From Diprion similis (lineage: Eukaryota > Arthropoda > Insecta > Hymenoptera > Diprionidae): DNA of 64,000 nucleotides. Made by a program: the position numbers and the translations under genes. The notes beneath the pieces are model-generated. The model was not told where the DNA came from. It was given only the letters and a program-made list of their open reading frames with translations, and searched no databases. The DNA is taken from NCBI RefSeq assembly GCF_021155765.1, contig NC_060106.1:20114031-20178030 (forward strand). The letters run 5' to 3'. Positions within the stretch are counted from its first letter, which is position 1; every line of letters starts with the position of its first letter. This document shows positions 51,401-63,055 of the stretch, in pieces.

Positions 51401-54400
51401 TTTTCTTTATATACTTTTCTTTTTTTCTATTTACTTAATTACGTGCCTTGATTTTTTATGGGAACGAATAAGTATTTTAACGGTCGAGTCTTTAAGTACA
51501 CAGAATGGCAAACGATTTTTGCGAGGCATGCCGGGGAAATAACAAGAGATTATTTTATTTAATGTGTGCATGGGATGGGTAAATAATTTATTATATATTA
51601 GTAAATATAGAAATGCAGACAAAAGATGATAGAAAAAAGATTCTGAATAATTATTATACACCGATTAGTCAAGGATTAAATTTTATTCATTCTGTTCAAT
51701 TTCATGCAGAAATTTTTCTATTCTTTGTTTTATACAACTTTTAATCTTTTTTTTCCATTTCGTAATTGGATTGTTATACATTATACAATAGTAAATAAAA
51801 ATAAATGATTATACAGATACACATACGATAAATAATGTGATAGATATCACTACAGTTAAGGAATTAAGTATTTGAAATAAATGTCATAGTTGAAATGATT
51901 ACAGGTTTCCTTTTTTTAACTCAAGTTTAGATTTTTTGAAAATTTTAATTTGTTTTTCTAAATATTTACGAAAGAAGAAACTCATCTCAGGAAAATTTTG
52001 TGAGCTGTAAATTCAGCTCGTCTGTGTTACAGAGGTAGATAATTTAAAAATTTTCACAAGATCAAGTAAACGATCAACCGGTGGGTGTTTTTCCTTTTCT
52101 AAATATTGAATTTTATCATGGTAACATTTTGTCAAACTAAAGCCACTGAATTGAGTCTTAGACAAACAGAGAAGGTAAAATTAGAGTGCTTCGATCAGAA
52201 TCTTGTTGAGGATTGAATTTTCCCCGCTATCTGTAGTCTCATCTGTATTTCCGGTAATTTTATTCAACACGGGCTTCAGGGCGGCATCAATAATTACTTT
52301 CACCAAATGTTTACCGGCTCTTTTCCCCAGCTCCTTGAAAAGTTTGGACACTAATTTCTTACGACGTCCAGAAGTCTTTCGGGTTTTCATGACAAGATTG
52401 TTAGCTTCTGTGGAATAAAGACGACGGTCATGATTCAGTGTGAAAAGACAAAACGTGAAAAATAATACAAGACTTTTTCTTCGTCGTGAAACTCACCTTC
52501 GGGTAGAAAATTTCTAGAGAGTGATCCAAACTCTTCGAAATCTGCGAGGCTCGTGGGGTGCTTAGAAATCCCTCCGTCCAAACCGTCGGTTGGCATCGCA
52601 GCTGTGGCGACCACCAAAGCAGCGATTCCAAAAAGTACGAGACACAACGGGGTGATATTCATCGCTGATGTTTTAGCACAGTCTTTGGTTATAGTAATAC
52701 GCTAGTTTGTGGACTGATTCATTCGGTTAGGTCTGACTTTATATATACGTCTGTGTTCGAGGCAGTAGGCTTAAAAGTTTTCTGGAAAACCACAAGATCC
52801 GTTTTAGGGAGTTGCGATAACAATGAAAGATTTCTTTTGCAATACTTAGATACTTTTGATCCACAATCAACCACATGGATTTCCCAACTATGCATGATTC
52901 AAGACCGCGCAGAAAGTATTGTTACGATTCTTCAGAAATTTCTTATGCAATTTATTTCCTCGATTGAAAAACATTCAGGTTTTTCTCCTAAACTCCTCAG
53001 AATTTTTAATATAAATTAACTATTTTTTACCGAGAAATTTCTGAGTAATATACCGGAAAACTAACTCGTAAAGAACCACTAGGAATATCTGAACAATCAT
53101 AAAACGAACTGAAACTAGAAACAGACGTGCGTTTCCCACGTAGATTCCGCGGTATCGTAAGTTTTGGCAAGATTTTCCAAAGCCAGAAGACTCGCATGGG
53201 GGATAATAACTTAAGTAACAGGTGTTGATAATATCCCATATTATGTGACAATGTCATCGAAAGATTCCCAAAATTTGTGACAAATTTTTTGCAAATTTTC
53301 GTACGGCTTTTGACAATTACTGGATGGATGAAAGAATTGTAGGATAGCTGCCCTTTTTCGTTATAGATTTTTTTTTATAACTATTTTTTTACCGTCAATT
53401 ATTACCATAGATAAAAGCACATTTTTAACAATTCGCATTCAAGTTGTAACTTTGGCATTTCAGGCGATCACCTGCTTGAAGAGGGCACACTATCTGAACC
53501 CGCTTTCCCCGTCGTCAGCCTTCAACTTGGGCATCGTTCTTCTCTCTACTGGACAGCCCGCCTCAGCTGCCATTTATCTTTGCAACGCAGCAGCCTCAAG
53601 CACATCCGTAAGCTTGAAACAAGCTGGACAAACTTACATGCTATTGGGAGGTCAGTGTGGGATGTGAAAATTTGGAAGTTAGCTTTTCTCGAAAGTTTCT
53701 GCCATCTTGCCGCAAAGATTCGTCTGACAAATGTCTGTGTGGCATATAAAAAATAGAACAATGCAACAGATTTCTAAAATGATTTTATAGGTCAGTTTTA
53801 GTCAAATGTTCAAACCAGAATTTATTACGTTTTTAAATACATGCACCTACCGGAAATTCTCTTAGAAAAATTTAACATAGGTGTAATAATTATCTGTGAA
53901 AAGTTGCAATACTCGTGTCGATATAAAGTGAAAATTTTTTTTCGAGTTTTGATCAAAATTTCGTATATCTATAACAATGTAACCAAAAAATTTCATCCAA
54001 GGTTTAATTCCATAGTTTCGTTAGTATTCACGGCTAATTCTCTGTTTGATAATGGGAAAAACTTGCCAAAGATACCAGCTTTATTTCCATTTCATGAAAA
54101 CCAAGTAGATTTTCTCTTCAGGCTGTTATAAACTAAATCAAGGAAGTTTCAAGTGAGGCTGTGTCTCAAAAAATTAAGCTACAGGGTGTTGTTTAGACCC
54201 CAAAAGTACGGAAATTCAAAGCGCAAGTGAAGACTGCATGGCCGGGTATTTTTTGCCCGAAGTTATGGCCAAAAATTTTTTTTATTTGCTGTCCAGTTGC
54301 CCTGAAGCAGCTGGAGGATTATGAGGGAGCAGAAAAGGCGATGACTAAAGCTTACAGCCTAACGCCTCGGGATCCCTTGGTCTTAGTCAACTTCGCGGTA

Positions 54401-55557
54401 ATCATGGAAGCTGGAGGGAAGAGGCAACGTGCTTCCGACCTTCTCGTGGAACTCAGTGACGTGCTTGCAACTGTAAACGACAACCCTTCGCAGTACAGTT
54501 CCGAGGTAATTTTAGATATAATTCGATATGCACGAGCTTTTTTTTGTCGTGTTTTTTGCGATTACTCATCGCGAACACAGCGACTTGTAGGTGAAAAACG
54601 TTTCACGAATTTCCATGTCCTATTTGCATTAACTGCCCACGTCAATGTCCCCCAAGCTACGCCTGTTCTATCTCTGGAACCCGAATACAGTTTCGAATTT
54701 CTAATGGTTGGGAGATTTGTTGTCTGGAAAAGCTTCGATCGTTTCGAAAAGCATCGAATGACGTTGAGCCAGTGAGCAATTATGCGTCTGTTTCGCATTT
54801 CTCGGAAAAGTTCCCACGTTATCGAATCCCTTCGGGGCTTTGCATTACGCCTGACGGTTTTTGATCAACTATACACGCACTGCGTCAGAAAAGGAAAATG
54901 AGATATGAATTAGACGATCAAATTATAGACGAGCGTAACGAAGAAACGGAAATTCCTCGCGTCTTGGGTTCGGTTTCCGTTCTATCACTCGTCGTTATGA
55001 TACGATAGGAACTTGTCTTCTCGCGGAGCAAAAATTTCCTGAAAGCAGAATACTACTCCAAAGCTTGTCTTGTCATTCGACGAGGGTCTGGCAGGTTAAT
55101 GGATTTGCGAATCGACAATTCCCGGGGGATCTTATCCGTGTAGTTTCAAGCCGACGTGGCACGGACTATACGGTTTATCCTGGGGCGGTACTCGATCTAC
55201 CCCACGTACAATTCTTAGACTAATTAATTAACAACGGATTACAGAGATCGGCGATACGCAGCCTTCTTGTTTGTTCATCTCTGCGGTCAGACGTTCAGTG
55301 TTCCGGACGTCAATCGCAGCTGTCGATTTCCTTTTCTTCTTACCATGTTAATATGCGGAGTTGATAGAAATGGCTTCGTTGCTTTGGATCCCTCCCCTTC
55401 GAAATTGATGAGCCCTTCGAAATTGTGTTATTCAATTTCTGACAATTTTCAGATTACTGAGACCGCCCGGAAGTTGTCTTCGAAGTTGGAGCAGACCGAG
55501 GAAGAAACTCCTGCATCAATAGCGGGAGCTCGAACTCTGAGCGACGACGAGGTTTAA
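48454..55557 (+). CDS. BBS4: BBS4, TPR subunit of the BBSome
   Basis: The product is a tetratricopeptide-repeat subunit of the BBSome coat that moves membrane proteins in cilia and associates with centriolar satellites. Ten exons join in phase to 457 aa (human 519): 48454-48535, 48743-48885, 48948-49060, 49373-49467, 49541-49703, 50024-50177, 50798-50920, 53464-53650, 54297-54505 and 55453-55557. Recognisable blocks are [20 protein letters not shown] at the start, [57 protein letters not shown], the hallmark [19 protein letters not shown], then [22 protein letters not shown]. Exon 4 begins at the AG at 49371-49372, which restores [14 protein letters not shown]; the AG nine bases further on breaks the frame. 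The C-terminus is shorter than in human, ending LSDDEV. The 2.5-kb intron 7 hosts an antisense gene. An X-box lies upstream, as expected for a ciliary gene. Confidence 0.94.
50921..52180. other. BBS4 intron 7, part downstream of the nested gene's 3' end
   Basis: AT-rich intronic sequence. Open frames of 61 to 89 codons on both strands show no family resemblance. The 3' UTR of the nested minus-strand gene should lie between about 52,000 and 52,180; a GATAAA variant (plus-strand TTTATC at 52112-52117) is the nearest poly(A)-like signal. Confidence 0.45.
52181..52662 (-). CDS. Putative secreted cationic peptide precursor nested in BBS4 intron 7
   Basis: Two exons, 52662-52497 and 52407-52181, join across a GT-AG intron in phase 1 to 130 aa. 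Residues 1 to about 22 form a clear signal peptide ([20 protein letters not shown]). Residues about 23-62 are a mildly acidic spacer. Residues 63-105 are strongly basic, with 15 Lys/Arg against 2 acidic residues, starting at a dibasic stretch ([10 protein letters not shown]) and continuing with periodic hydrophobic residues ([20 protein letters not shown]) that suggest an amphipathic helix. Residues 107-130 are acidic. The predicted mature part has no cysteine. Signal, pro-region, cationic helix and acidic tail resemble antimicrobial or venom peptide precursors, but I cannot match it to cecropin, moricin, abaecin or another named family. A TATA box and an arthropod initiator sit at the correct distance upstream. 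It lies antisense inside a BBS4 intron. The gene structure is well supported; the function is inferred. Confidence 0.75.
52712..52747 (-). promoter_or_regulatory. Core promoter of the nested peptide gene (TATA box and TCAGT initiator)
   Basis: On the minus strand, TATATATAAAG occupies 52747-52737 and TCAGTC occupies 52717-52712. The first T of the TATA run lies 32 bases before the A of the initiator, close to the canonical distance. TCAGTY is the arthropod initiator consensus. Transcription from 52715 would give a 5' UTR of about 53 bases before the ATG at 52662. Further upstream, GGAAAACC (plus strand, 52784-52791) resembles a Rel/NFAT half site, but this is weak. Confidence 0.7.
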
Positions 55558-55910
55558 TGTAATTTGACGGTATTGGTTGTTCTGAATACAGTATTCAAGG
55601 CTGAGGAACTCTAACGTGAATCAATCGCGAGAAGTTCTGTAAAAACGGTCTGCAATACATCATAATACAATTGTTCGGCTGGTGAACTGGAAATTTCATT
55701 ACAATATTCCTACCTCGAACCGCTAATCATGCACTGAAGATTCAAGAATCAGAAACATTAGAGTCGATTCGTTTTGGTGAATCTTTTAAAGAGACTTTAT
55801 ATAACGCGAGAATATTGTAGGCGTTTTTTCACACGTATTTTTCGTACCAGTACCAGTAGTAGAAAGTACCAGAAAGTACCAGTTTCTTAGACGGTCCAAT
55901 GAATCTGCGA

Positions 55911-55993
55911 ACGTGCATGCACAGAGTACTGAAAATGCCACTTTTAAGTCCTAGGAGTGGAAAGTGGTCTTTTCTGTACTGCGCGCATGCACT
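55911..55993. repeat. Imperfect inverted repeat / long hairpin
   Basis: The left arm, GTGCATGC followed by AGTACT then GAAAATGCCACTTT, is answered on the right by AAAGTGGTCTTTTC, then TGTACT, then GCATGCAC, with the centre near CCTAGG. Arms of roughly 35 bases pair with several mismatches. It could be a decayed inverted-repeat transposon or a hairpin transcript; the sequence does not decide. Confidence 0.55.
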
Positions 55994-58900
55994 GTCGCGA
56001 ACGAATCTAACATTACGTGACCATAACCTCAATTCGTGCTGCGTGAAAAAGCGCGTAATACTCTTTTCATATAAAGTGACCTTCCCCCGGTAAATTCTGT
56101 GCTAATGAAATTGAACTAAGGTTACGCTTACATTTCACTTCGATGACACTTTGATTTCACGGTGTAATTAAGAATTTTTTACGCTGTATTTTTACTTTCT
56201 CTGCGGTAAACAATGAACCTGCAAGGAAAATTTTCGACTCCCCCACCAGAGTAATACTGAAATCGAAAATATTTCTTACTCCACTGAAATTATACATTGA
56301 ATTCTGAATTCATACTTCTGATTGAAAACAGACTTAAAACCCACCGAAATTAAATGATGCGAAAATATTTCACTTAAAAAAAAAAAAAAAAAAACGATTA
56401 TCAGTGATATTTTGGTGATACCAGAGTGGATTTTCCGAGTGTAATTTTGGAAAAACTGCGGTGGAAAAATTTCACAACTACACCGCAGAACTAAGTACAA
56501 TTTCAGTGATTAACTGGGACATCACTGATCTCAGGGTCCACTGAAAAAAAGTCTAATAACACGGTTGGACTGGATCCATAGGGTCGATCCTATGATGTCG
56601 AGCTCGTGACCATGCGTCGCTAATTACCATTTGCAAAGTTATAATTCGGCTCCGATAATATTCTCCGAAAACATGCGTCCAGTAGCGTAGCTTCTGCATC
56701 GAGGTGACTAGCGTAGGGTTGAATTAGGTACGACCAATTTAACCGGGCAGGGAGGTTGGGCCTAATGAGAGCTTGAATCTTCCCCTGGGATCGGTCGTCA
56801 TTTGCCAACTATGGGGTTTGTGTGGGTAGCGATATCGCCGCAAAGGAAGGAATCGACTGCCACTGGCAATTTGTATAGATAGCCGCGGGCACGTGAGCTT
56901 ACGAACTTGACTTCTCTCGGTCACGAGATGACATTTCTCTGGAAAATTCCACCCCGGATATATTCGCTTAGAGGGATGATCACCGATACCTGCAACTTGA
57001 TCCGTTAACCGTATTTATATACCCCAGAAACACTGAATTGTTATGCATATTAGGGGTGAGAGTGATTTTGAAAAGGACATGTGTTGAGACTCTCAAAAAA
57101 ATATCAATAACCGTACCATCTTTTCCAAATATTTCAAGAATAGGTCCATGATGGGATTTCTTTGACGGATTTTTTTTTTTTACTAACAATTTCCAAAAAA
57201 TCCTCAAAACTTACATTTTTCACTTTGAACATTTCTAGACTGGTTTCATTATCAAGTTGACGTAACAATAAAAAAATTAGACAAAACTCACTCCTAGGGT
57301 GAGGGTCAAACGTATATGTATATGGCTAGTAATAAAACGTGTGTGGTAAATGTACCGTGTAATGTATACACTTGAAAACGTCACTGAGCGTAATGATGCG
57401 GATGTGTAGGTGCATTTTTCTCTCTAACGTTACAAGCGATTTAATCCTTGATTCAACCGAGCACGAAGGGAAAAATTCTCTAACGAACTTGCTACAGTGT
57501 CGTTAATACTGCAGGTAAATCCGTATGCGAAAGTGAAGTTGAAAAATCTGCGCAATCTGTTTTACATTCTAGATTTTTACCGCGAAAATACAAATACAAA
57601 TCTTCCAGGATATACGCCCTCTTCAAAATGGAAGAGAATTAGCGTATCCTCTTTAAGGATTAGAGAGTTTGCGGTTTCGGGGATGGAAACGAAGTTGGTT
57701 ACTTGATGGATTACGAAGAAGGGAAGTGAGTTTGGCGATTCGCGACTGGCTCACGCGTATTGATTAAAAGTTTACCTGCCGCTTGATAAATGTTGTACAG
57801 TTTACAGTCATCAAGTATATCTTCTGTACCTGTACAATGTACCGCTGAAGTAGAAAGTTTAAGGCTAAAGTCATTCTTGGGGCGGCCAAAACTGCAGATC
57901 CGATTAATAGGAAACGACTGAAAGAATTATATAAAAGAAAAAAAAAATGATACATTTTTTCAATAGAGCAAAACTTTTTTGACTTGAACTTGAACACTTG
58001 TAATGATTATTCTAGTACGAGGTAGAAATATTAATTTAAATTCACTGGAAAAGTTAAACGCAATTTGTGCGCTTCGTTTAACTTGAGCGAAAGTGAAAGG
58101 AACGCTCGCGTCAATATGGTAAAAAGGTGATTATAAAAAAAGTAACTAACTATAAAACTGAGAGTATAACAATAATATTTTGCATCCATAATAAATTTAT
58201 TCGATGCATAGAGCTTTATCCAGTTTTCAAAGCTAGATCGCGTTGTGATTGCACGATTTTCTATACTTACACGCTTAATTTGTTATTTTTTCAGATCAAG
58301 TTGAAAATAATTACAGTGTTTTTATATTTACAAAGTGTTGCTTTTCCGAAATTTTCGAAACTTATACCGTTTAAATAAAACACCATCTTCCATGGTGGTG
58401 AAATGGATAATTATTTCACTGGTTATTTTCGGAAGAACTAATTGGCAGAAATTCGAGAGGGTCGGGTAAAGAATTATTCTCGTTTTATCGAATTATTTTA
58501 ATAAGTATACCGCAGATCTCTTCAGCATAATAAAGCACATCGATATAAACACGAACTTATTGAATTCATATTTCTGTTTCAGTTGAAGCGATCAGATTTC
58601 GTACTTATTTATACAACGATATTATGTCAAGTGCTAAATCAGCTTAGTATTTCGCGTTTGTTATTTATACGTAAATTTATTCGTTTATTAATACAATGCT
58701 TAAATATTTATATTCACACGTTATTTTAAAGTTCACTCGCGAACACAATTATATTCAGTCACTCGTTATAAGCAGCTCAGTTTTCCAGCCAGGCTCATTA
58801 GCTGGAAATCTTTGCTGCCTAATCGATCTTTAATCATATTATCAACTATATAATAACATTAAGACATTACAGTGATAATTAACTAGACTAAATTTATAAT

Positions 58901-60725
58901 CCTGACCGTTGGTAAAAATTTGTATTCCTTATGATTAGATAACCACGTTTTTATTTCAACTCTCGTCTTCGTTTACCCTCATTATTTTTACACCGCAACA
59001 AATTTTTCGATACATACAGGTACATACATAAATATTCATACGATCATTAAACGTTGCTATTTCGCCAAACTGCCAATTTTCGATCTACAAATAATCAACA
59101 AACTTCAGCTAACCGCAATTATATAATACAAATGCCTGTCGTCGTCTCGTTACTTTTCCAATCACATTCATAAGTCAGATATCATCTGAGGTACACAGAA
59201 AAGGAAAAGCGAGCTGAACGATTAAAACAGAAAGAAAAAAAGAAGCACGAGATCAAGGAGGGAAAGCATCGAATCGTGACGAATTTGCCCTGCGTTTCTC
59301 TGCGCTTGAAACGTGAAACTTGATTTTTCCGTAATTGATGTAAAGTCGGTCAATATAGTTCACAGAGCCACGAGAGGCGGGTAATTAATGAAATTAAATC
59401 GGCAGGCACAGCTAATTGATTTAGCTACAATGAAGGAGTTTCACCGAGAGGAGAGTGTTTCGTTCTATTTATTTCCTTTTCTCCTCCCTCTGGCCGAGTA
59501 GGTTTTTTTAAGGACCAGGATTTTTCCTTAGACCTTATTCACCCCGGATCCATCGCCCCGATTTCTACGGTTGAACGAAAGTCATCCGAGGAAGAGGATA
59601 AAACTGTTTTCTGCTTCGCGGGCTCGGCGAACCCTCCCTACGTCCACATCCCACCCTCTGTAACCATGCTAACGCAATATCCATGTATTTTCAATTTTCT
59701 CGCTTCGCCTCGGTATAATATCTAAACGAGTTTCAATTTCTGCATAGATAACAGCTATATCCGAAAGATAAAATCTAACAGAAACGTTTGTGCATCGCTA
59801 ACGGAATTGCGGTATGATTTTGAGAATTTTTCACCCGGAAAATGGACCCGTGAAATAAAAGATCCCGACGTTATCTCGGTCTTAGATATTCACTCGATTT
59901 TTTTACGTTCATTATAATCCCCACGGAATTGAAATCTTTCGCCTCAGAATTTTGTCGAAGTGAATCTTTTTTTTTTAATATTTCGATTTTGATTTCCAAT
60001 TCCCTGACGTCCAAGGTGAGGAGAAACCTCAATTTCGGATGTTTAATGTCCACTTACAAATGTTTGTTCAACGATACGTTTTTCTAAGATCGGTCAAACA
60101 GACTATGAAAGAAACCATGAAATAATATCGAAATAATTCACGACCTCACATTTTTTGGCGGTGAAAAAACAGCGATATAGATTCTCGTAAAAACGTTCCT
60201 TCAAATACTTTTTTTGGCACTTTAAGGATCATCCGTTGACAAATCTAATAGCCTAAGGATTATCGTTGATAAACTCGATAACTTGTCGACAACTTTTCCG
60301 GGAATAAGAATAAAAATTTATCGAAGATTATTCTATAGATTTTAATGTAATTGCAATATCAATTTTATATATACTCACACAATTTGATCACACAACAGAG
60401 GGTTTGGGGTAAGAATTCGGGAAAAAATGGCATCCGATGGTGACGTTTGGGACGTAAGTAGAGATTTATATTTGTAGAAGAAACAGCCGTTTGTTGTTGC
60501 TGGCTCGAATTTTAAACGAGGTTGTCGCCACTTGCTCTTTATCGAAAAAAACGAATACCTAGTTGTGTAATACCTATAAATATACATCCTGGCCTTCCGG
60601 TGCATCGAGTCCTCTGGGATGTAAACTTTGACGGCAATTGGATGATCTAATTTCTTGCGACAAGAGCGAGTACTGAGCTTAAAAATCGAGTTAAATTTTT
60701 GTTCTGACGTAAATCACCTTACAGT

Positions 60726-60746
60726 CCCCCCCCCCCCCCCCCCCCC
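60726..60746. repeat. Homopolymer C21 tract
   Basis: Twenty-one consecutive C residues, followed shortly by a T run. Such a tract is unusual in an AT-rich insect intergenic region and its length is likely to be uncertain in the assembly. Confidence 0.9.
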
Positions 60747-61467
60747 GCTTTTTTCGTGCAGCGTATAGCAATGCATATTTTTCCTTAAGTTAGTTTTTTC
60801 AAGACTGTGACCGTACTTTCAACAAGAGAAGAAGGAACTTACACGGTTTAAAATATGCAAAATGAGATTGCCTCTGGATTTAATTTTGAGTAAACACACA
60901 GCGTCCGATGCTTTCAGAAAACGAAGAGTACACACTGACGAAAAATTTCATTTGTTATAGTTGCCAAAGAAAATTAAACTTGGAATCACGAGAAAATTGG
61001 ATACAAGTAAATATTTATATTAATCACAGTTGTCAGTATGTACTAGATTTTCCGCTAAATGCAATATTAAATCTGTTCCCTTGATTTCCTAATTTTGTTA
61101 AATTAAATATCATCCAAGACATGAAATTATTGCAAAAGTTACAAGAAAAATATAGTACGAGTGAGCATGTAATAAGAAATATAATAGAAACAAATACCTA
61201 CTTATAGATTTTCTGGTTACACCTAATAAGCTCATTTATTCTCATTTTATAGACAAAAGTATATTCTCGTCTATGATAAAAAGTGAACATAGTGAACTAA
61301 AAATTTCTCTCGGCGCGCCATCGTCGAGTTTTTCAAAGATGAGAAAATACAGACACGAGGGTTTTTGCACAGCCAATAAGTGCGAGGCACTGCAGGGGGT
61401 GAAACGCACACAACAGACGGAAGGGTTAAAAGCAGCTGACTTGAATCGGGGCATTGCAAGGCCTGTA

Positions 61468-63055
61468 TCATACATAAGTGCTCTGTATATCGGTCTGCTG
61501 CGTGGCAGGATGCCACTTCTTCATTATCCTGGGTTTAAAAAGGTGGCCGAAGGTCGTCCTGAATTGCCGTGACATCGAGCAGTAGAGAATGAAGTTAATG
61601 GCGCCGTTCAGGAGCGCGAGGATGTCCATAATCTCCCCCAAGCTGTGATAGCAGTTCCGGAAGAAACACTCTCCCAGCACGGCTGAAAGCAGGCCCAGAA
61701 TCCCCTGCGGGAATTCGGTGACGAGGAAGAGGAGCAGCACGGCAACCATCATCCGAGTTGTCCGGTCGGTCCGTCTCTCGGACTTGCTGGCTCTCCGGGA
61801 ACCCCCGTTTTTCATTGTGTTAATGGCACACGGATTGTAATCCCTCAGCGCCTGTTTTCTTCCCTTCGCCCTGTTGAATAGATACAATTTTTCCTCTCAT
61901 TCACGCTTCGTTAAAGTCTCGTCTTCGTAGTACAAACGTAGAAAAGTTGCCGAGAGTCAAGAGAGTGACGAAATTTCTTTTCTTTTTTTTTTTTTTTTTT
62001 TTTTTTTTATCAAATAACCGGTAATTTTTGCACTACTTTTCAAATTTGGAAACTTTTAATACACCGTGAAAAGTAGGTATAGTCGATTATTTTTTTATCA
62101 AAAAATATCAACGATTTCTCCGTTTTCCTTTTCAACGACTCTCGTTTCTACTAGGTTGACAAATCGTCTTAGTGAAAGCCTGACACAAGCAGTCTGATCC
62201 GAAAGCTGCATCCACCCGTCAAACCTGAGCTTTTCCGGGTTAACCAATGCGCGTTAGTTTTGTTTCAGGGTTAAAGTTTGTCTGTTAGGTTCAGTGAATC
62301 GTGACGTCATGTCAGAAATGAGTTCATATCTAAAAGTTTTTAGAATTTTGGTATCAAATTCAAAGACATTTTCCGGCTATTCAAGGACATTGGAAACAGA
62401 ATATTTCTACGAGAAAAATTCGAGATTAGTTTCCAGGACTTTTGAAGGACGAGAATGATTAAAGGACATCTCCAATGCAGGGCTACACAGCTGGCTTACC
62501 TGTACAAGGCCTTGATCAGCCAGCAGCTAATGACGGTCAAAATCAGACAGGGAAGAAGCTTGACGACGACGCCCAACATCCAAAAGTTCAACTGAATAAG
62601 GAACCTCTTTCCCGTCGTGTTTGCGTCCATCGCATCGACGTAGTAGAGTATTTCCACCCGGCCATTTTCCTCCAGGCTTTCCTCCCTGATCTGCAAACAA
62701 GGATTCGGTCATCCCGACGATTCGTTTCAATCACCGTTACGCGACCTACAGGGTGTCCGATTTCGAAAAATATGCTCAAGTATATCATCAAGAGGGGTCA
62801 TCAGACAAGCATCGAGTTTTTGGGTCCAGTGAGGCCCAACTTTTGTTTGTCCCGCATTATTGTTTAGTGTTCGACGTATTTCAACATATTTTGAAAAATC
62901 AGACACCCTGTAGAATCAAAATCTGTAAATAAAGTGAACTCACCCCGAAGACCAGATAGCTTGGAGCGCAGGCGATGAAAGGGGCGAGGAAACTGCTCCA
63001 GAGTGCGACTCTGCACCGAGCAGCGGTGCACCAGGCATGATTGTGTTGGGGGAAC
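61468..63055 (-). CDS. MsR: Myosuppressin receptor-like GPCR, C-terminal half (5' exons outside the window)
   Basis: Rhodopsin-type neuropeptide receptor at the plasma membrane; the insect family binds myosuppressin, an FLRFamide peptide that inhibits visceral muscle. Three 3' exons are visible: 63055-62944, 62690-62500 and 61870-61468, joined in phase. They give about 234 residues covering transmembrane helices 4 to 7. Helix 4 lies in RVALWSSFLAPFIACAPSYL, preceded by FPQHNHAWCTAARC. Extracellular loop 2 contains EILYYVDAM, and helix 5 is LLPCLILTVISCWLIKALYR. After the third loop (SERRTDRTTRM) come helix 6 MVAVLLLFLVTEFPQGILGL and helix 7 LLNGAINFILYCSMSRQFR, with the divergent NxxxNFILY form in place of NPxxY. 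The tail ends QSTYV, a possible PDZ ligand. The exon at 63055 starts by completing a codon, so at least one upstream exon with helices 1-3 is missing; it is not visible to 64,000. A related FMRFamide-like receptor is the alternative. Confidence 0.85.
61983..62008. repeat. Homopolymer T26 tract in a GPCR intron
   Basis: Twenty-six consecutive T residues in the intron between the exons ending at 62500 and starting at 61870. On the coding (minus) strand it reads as poly(A), which could be the remnant tail of a retroposed sequence or a plain microsatellite. Confidence 0.85.
62749..62910. mobile_element. Short MITE-like element inside the GPCR intron
   Basis: A 162-bp element begins CAGGGTGTCCGATTT and ends AAATCAGACACCCTG, so its ends are inverted repeats that continue for about 25 bases (to AAAATATG) with a few mismatches. 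It is flanked on both sides by TA, the target duplication of Tc1/mariner-type elements. It has no coding capacity. It fills most of the 253-bp intron (62691-62943) between two receptor exons. Confidence 0.8.

Larger units (their letters stand above)
55558..61467. other. Large intergenic region between BBS4 and the GPCR gene
   Basis: Nearly 6 kb with no recognisable exon on either strand. It holds the BBS4 3' UTR at its left end and the GPCR 3' UTR at its right end. Landmarks are a short AGTACCAG-type tandem repeat near 55,847-55,883, an imperfect hairpin at 55,911-55,993, an A19 run at 56,376-56,394 and a C21 run at 60,726-60,746. Several stretches are pyrimidine-rich or AT-rich. Confidence 0.5.

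Noticed and set aside
53027-53257. 76-codon minus-strand frame upstream of the nested peptide gene
   Set aside because: There is no signal peptide or family match. The peptide gene has its own promoter and start downstream of it.
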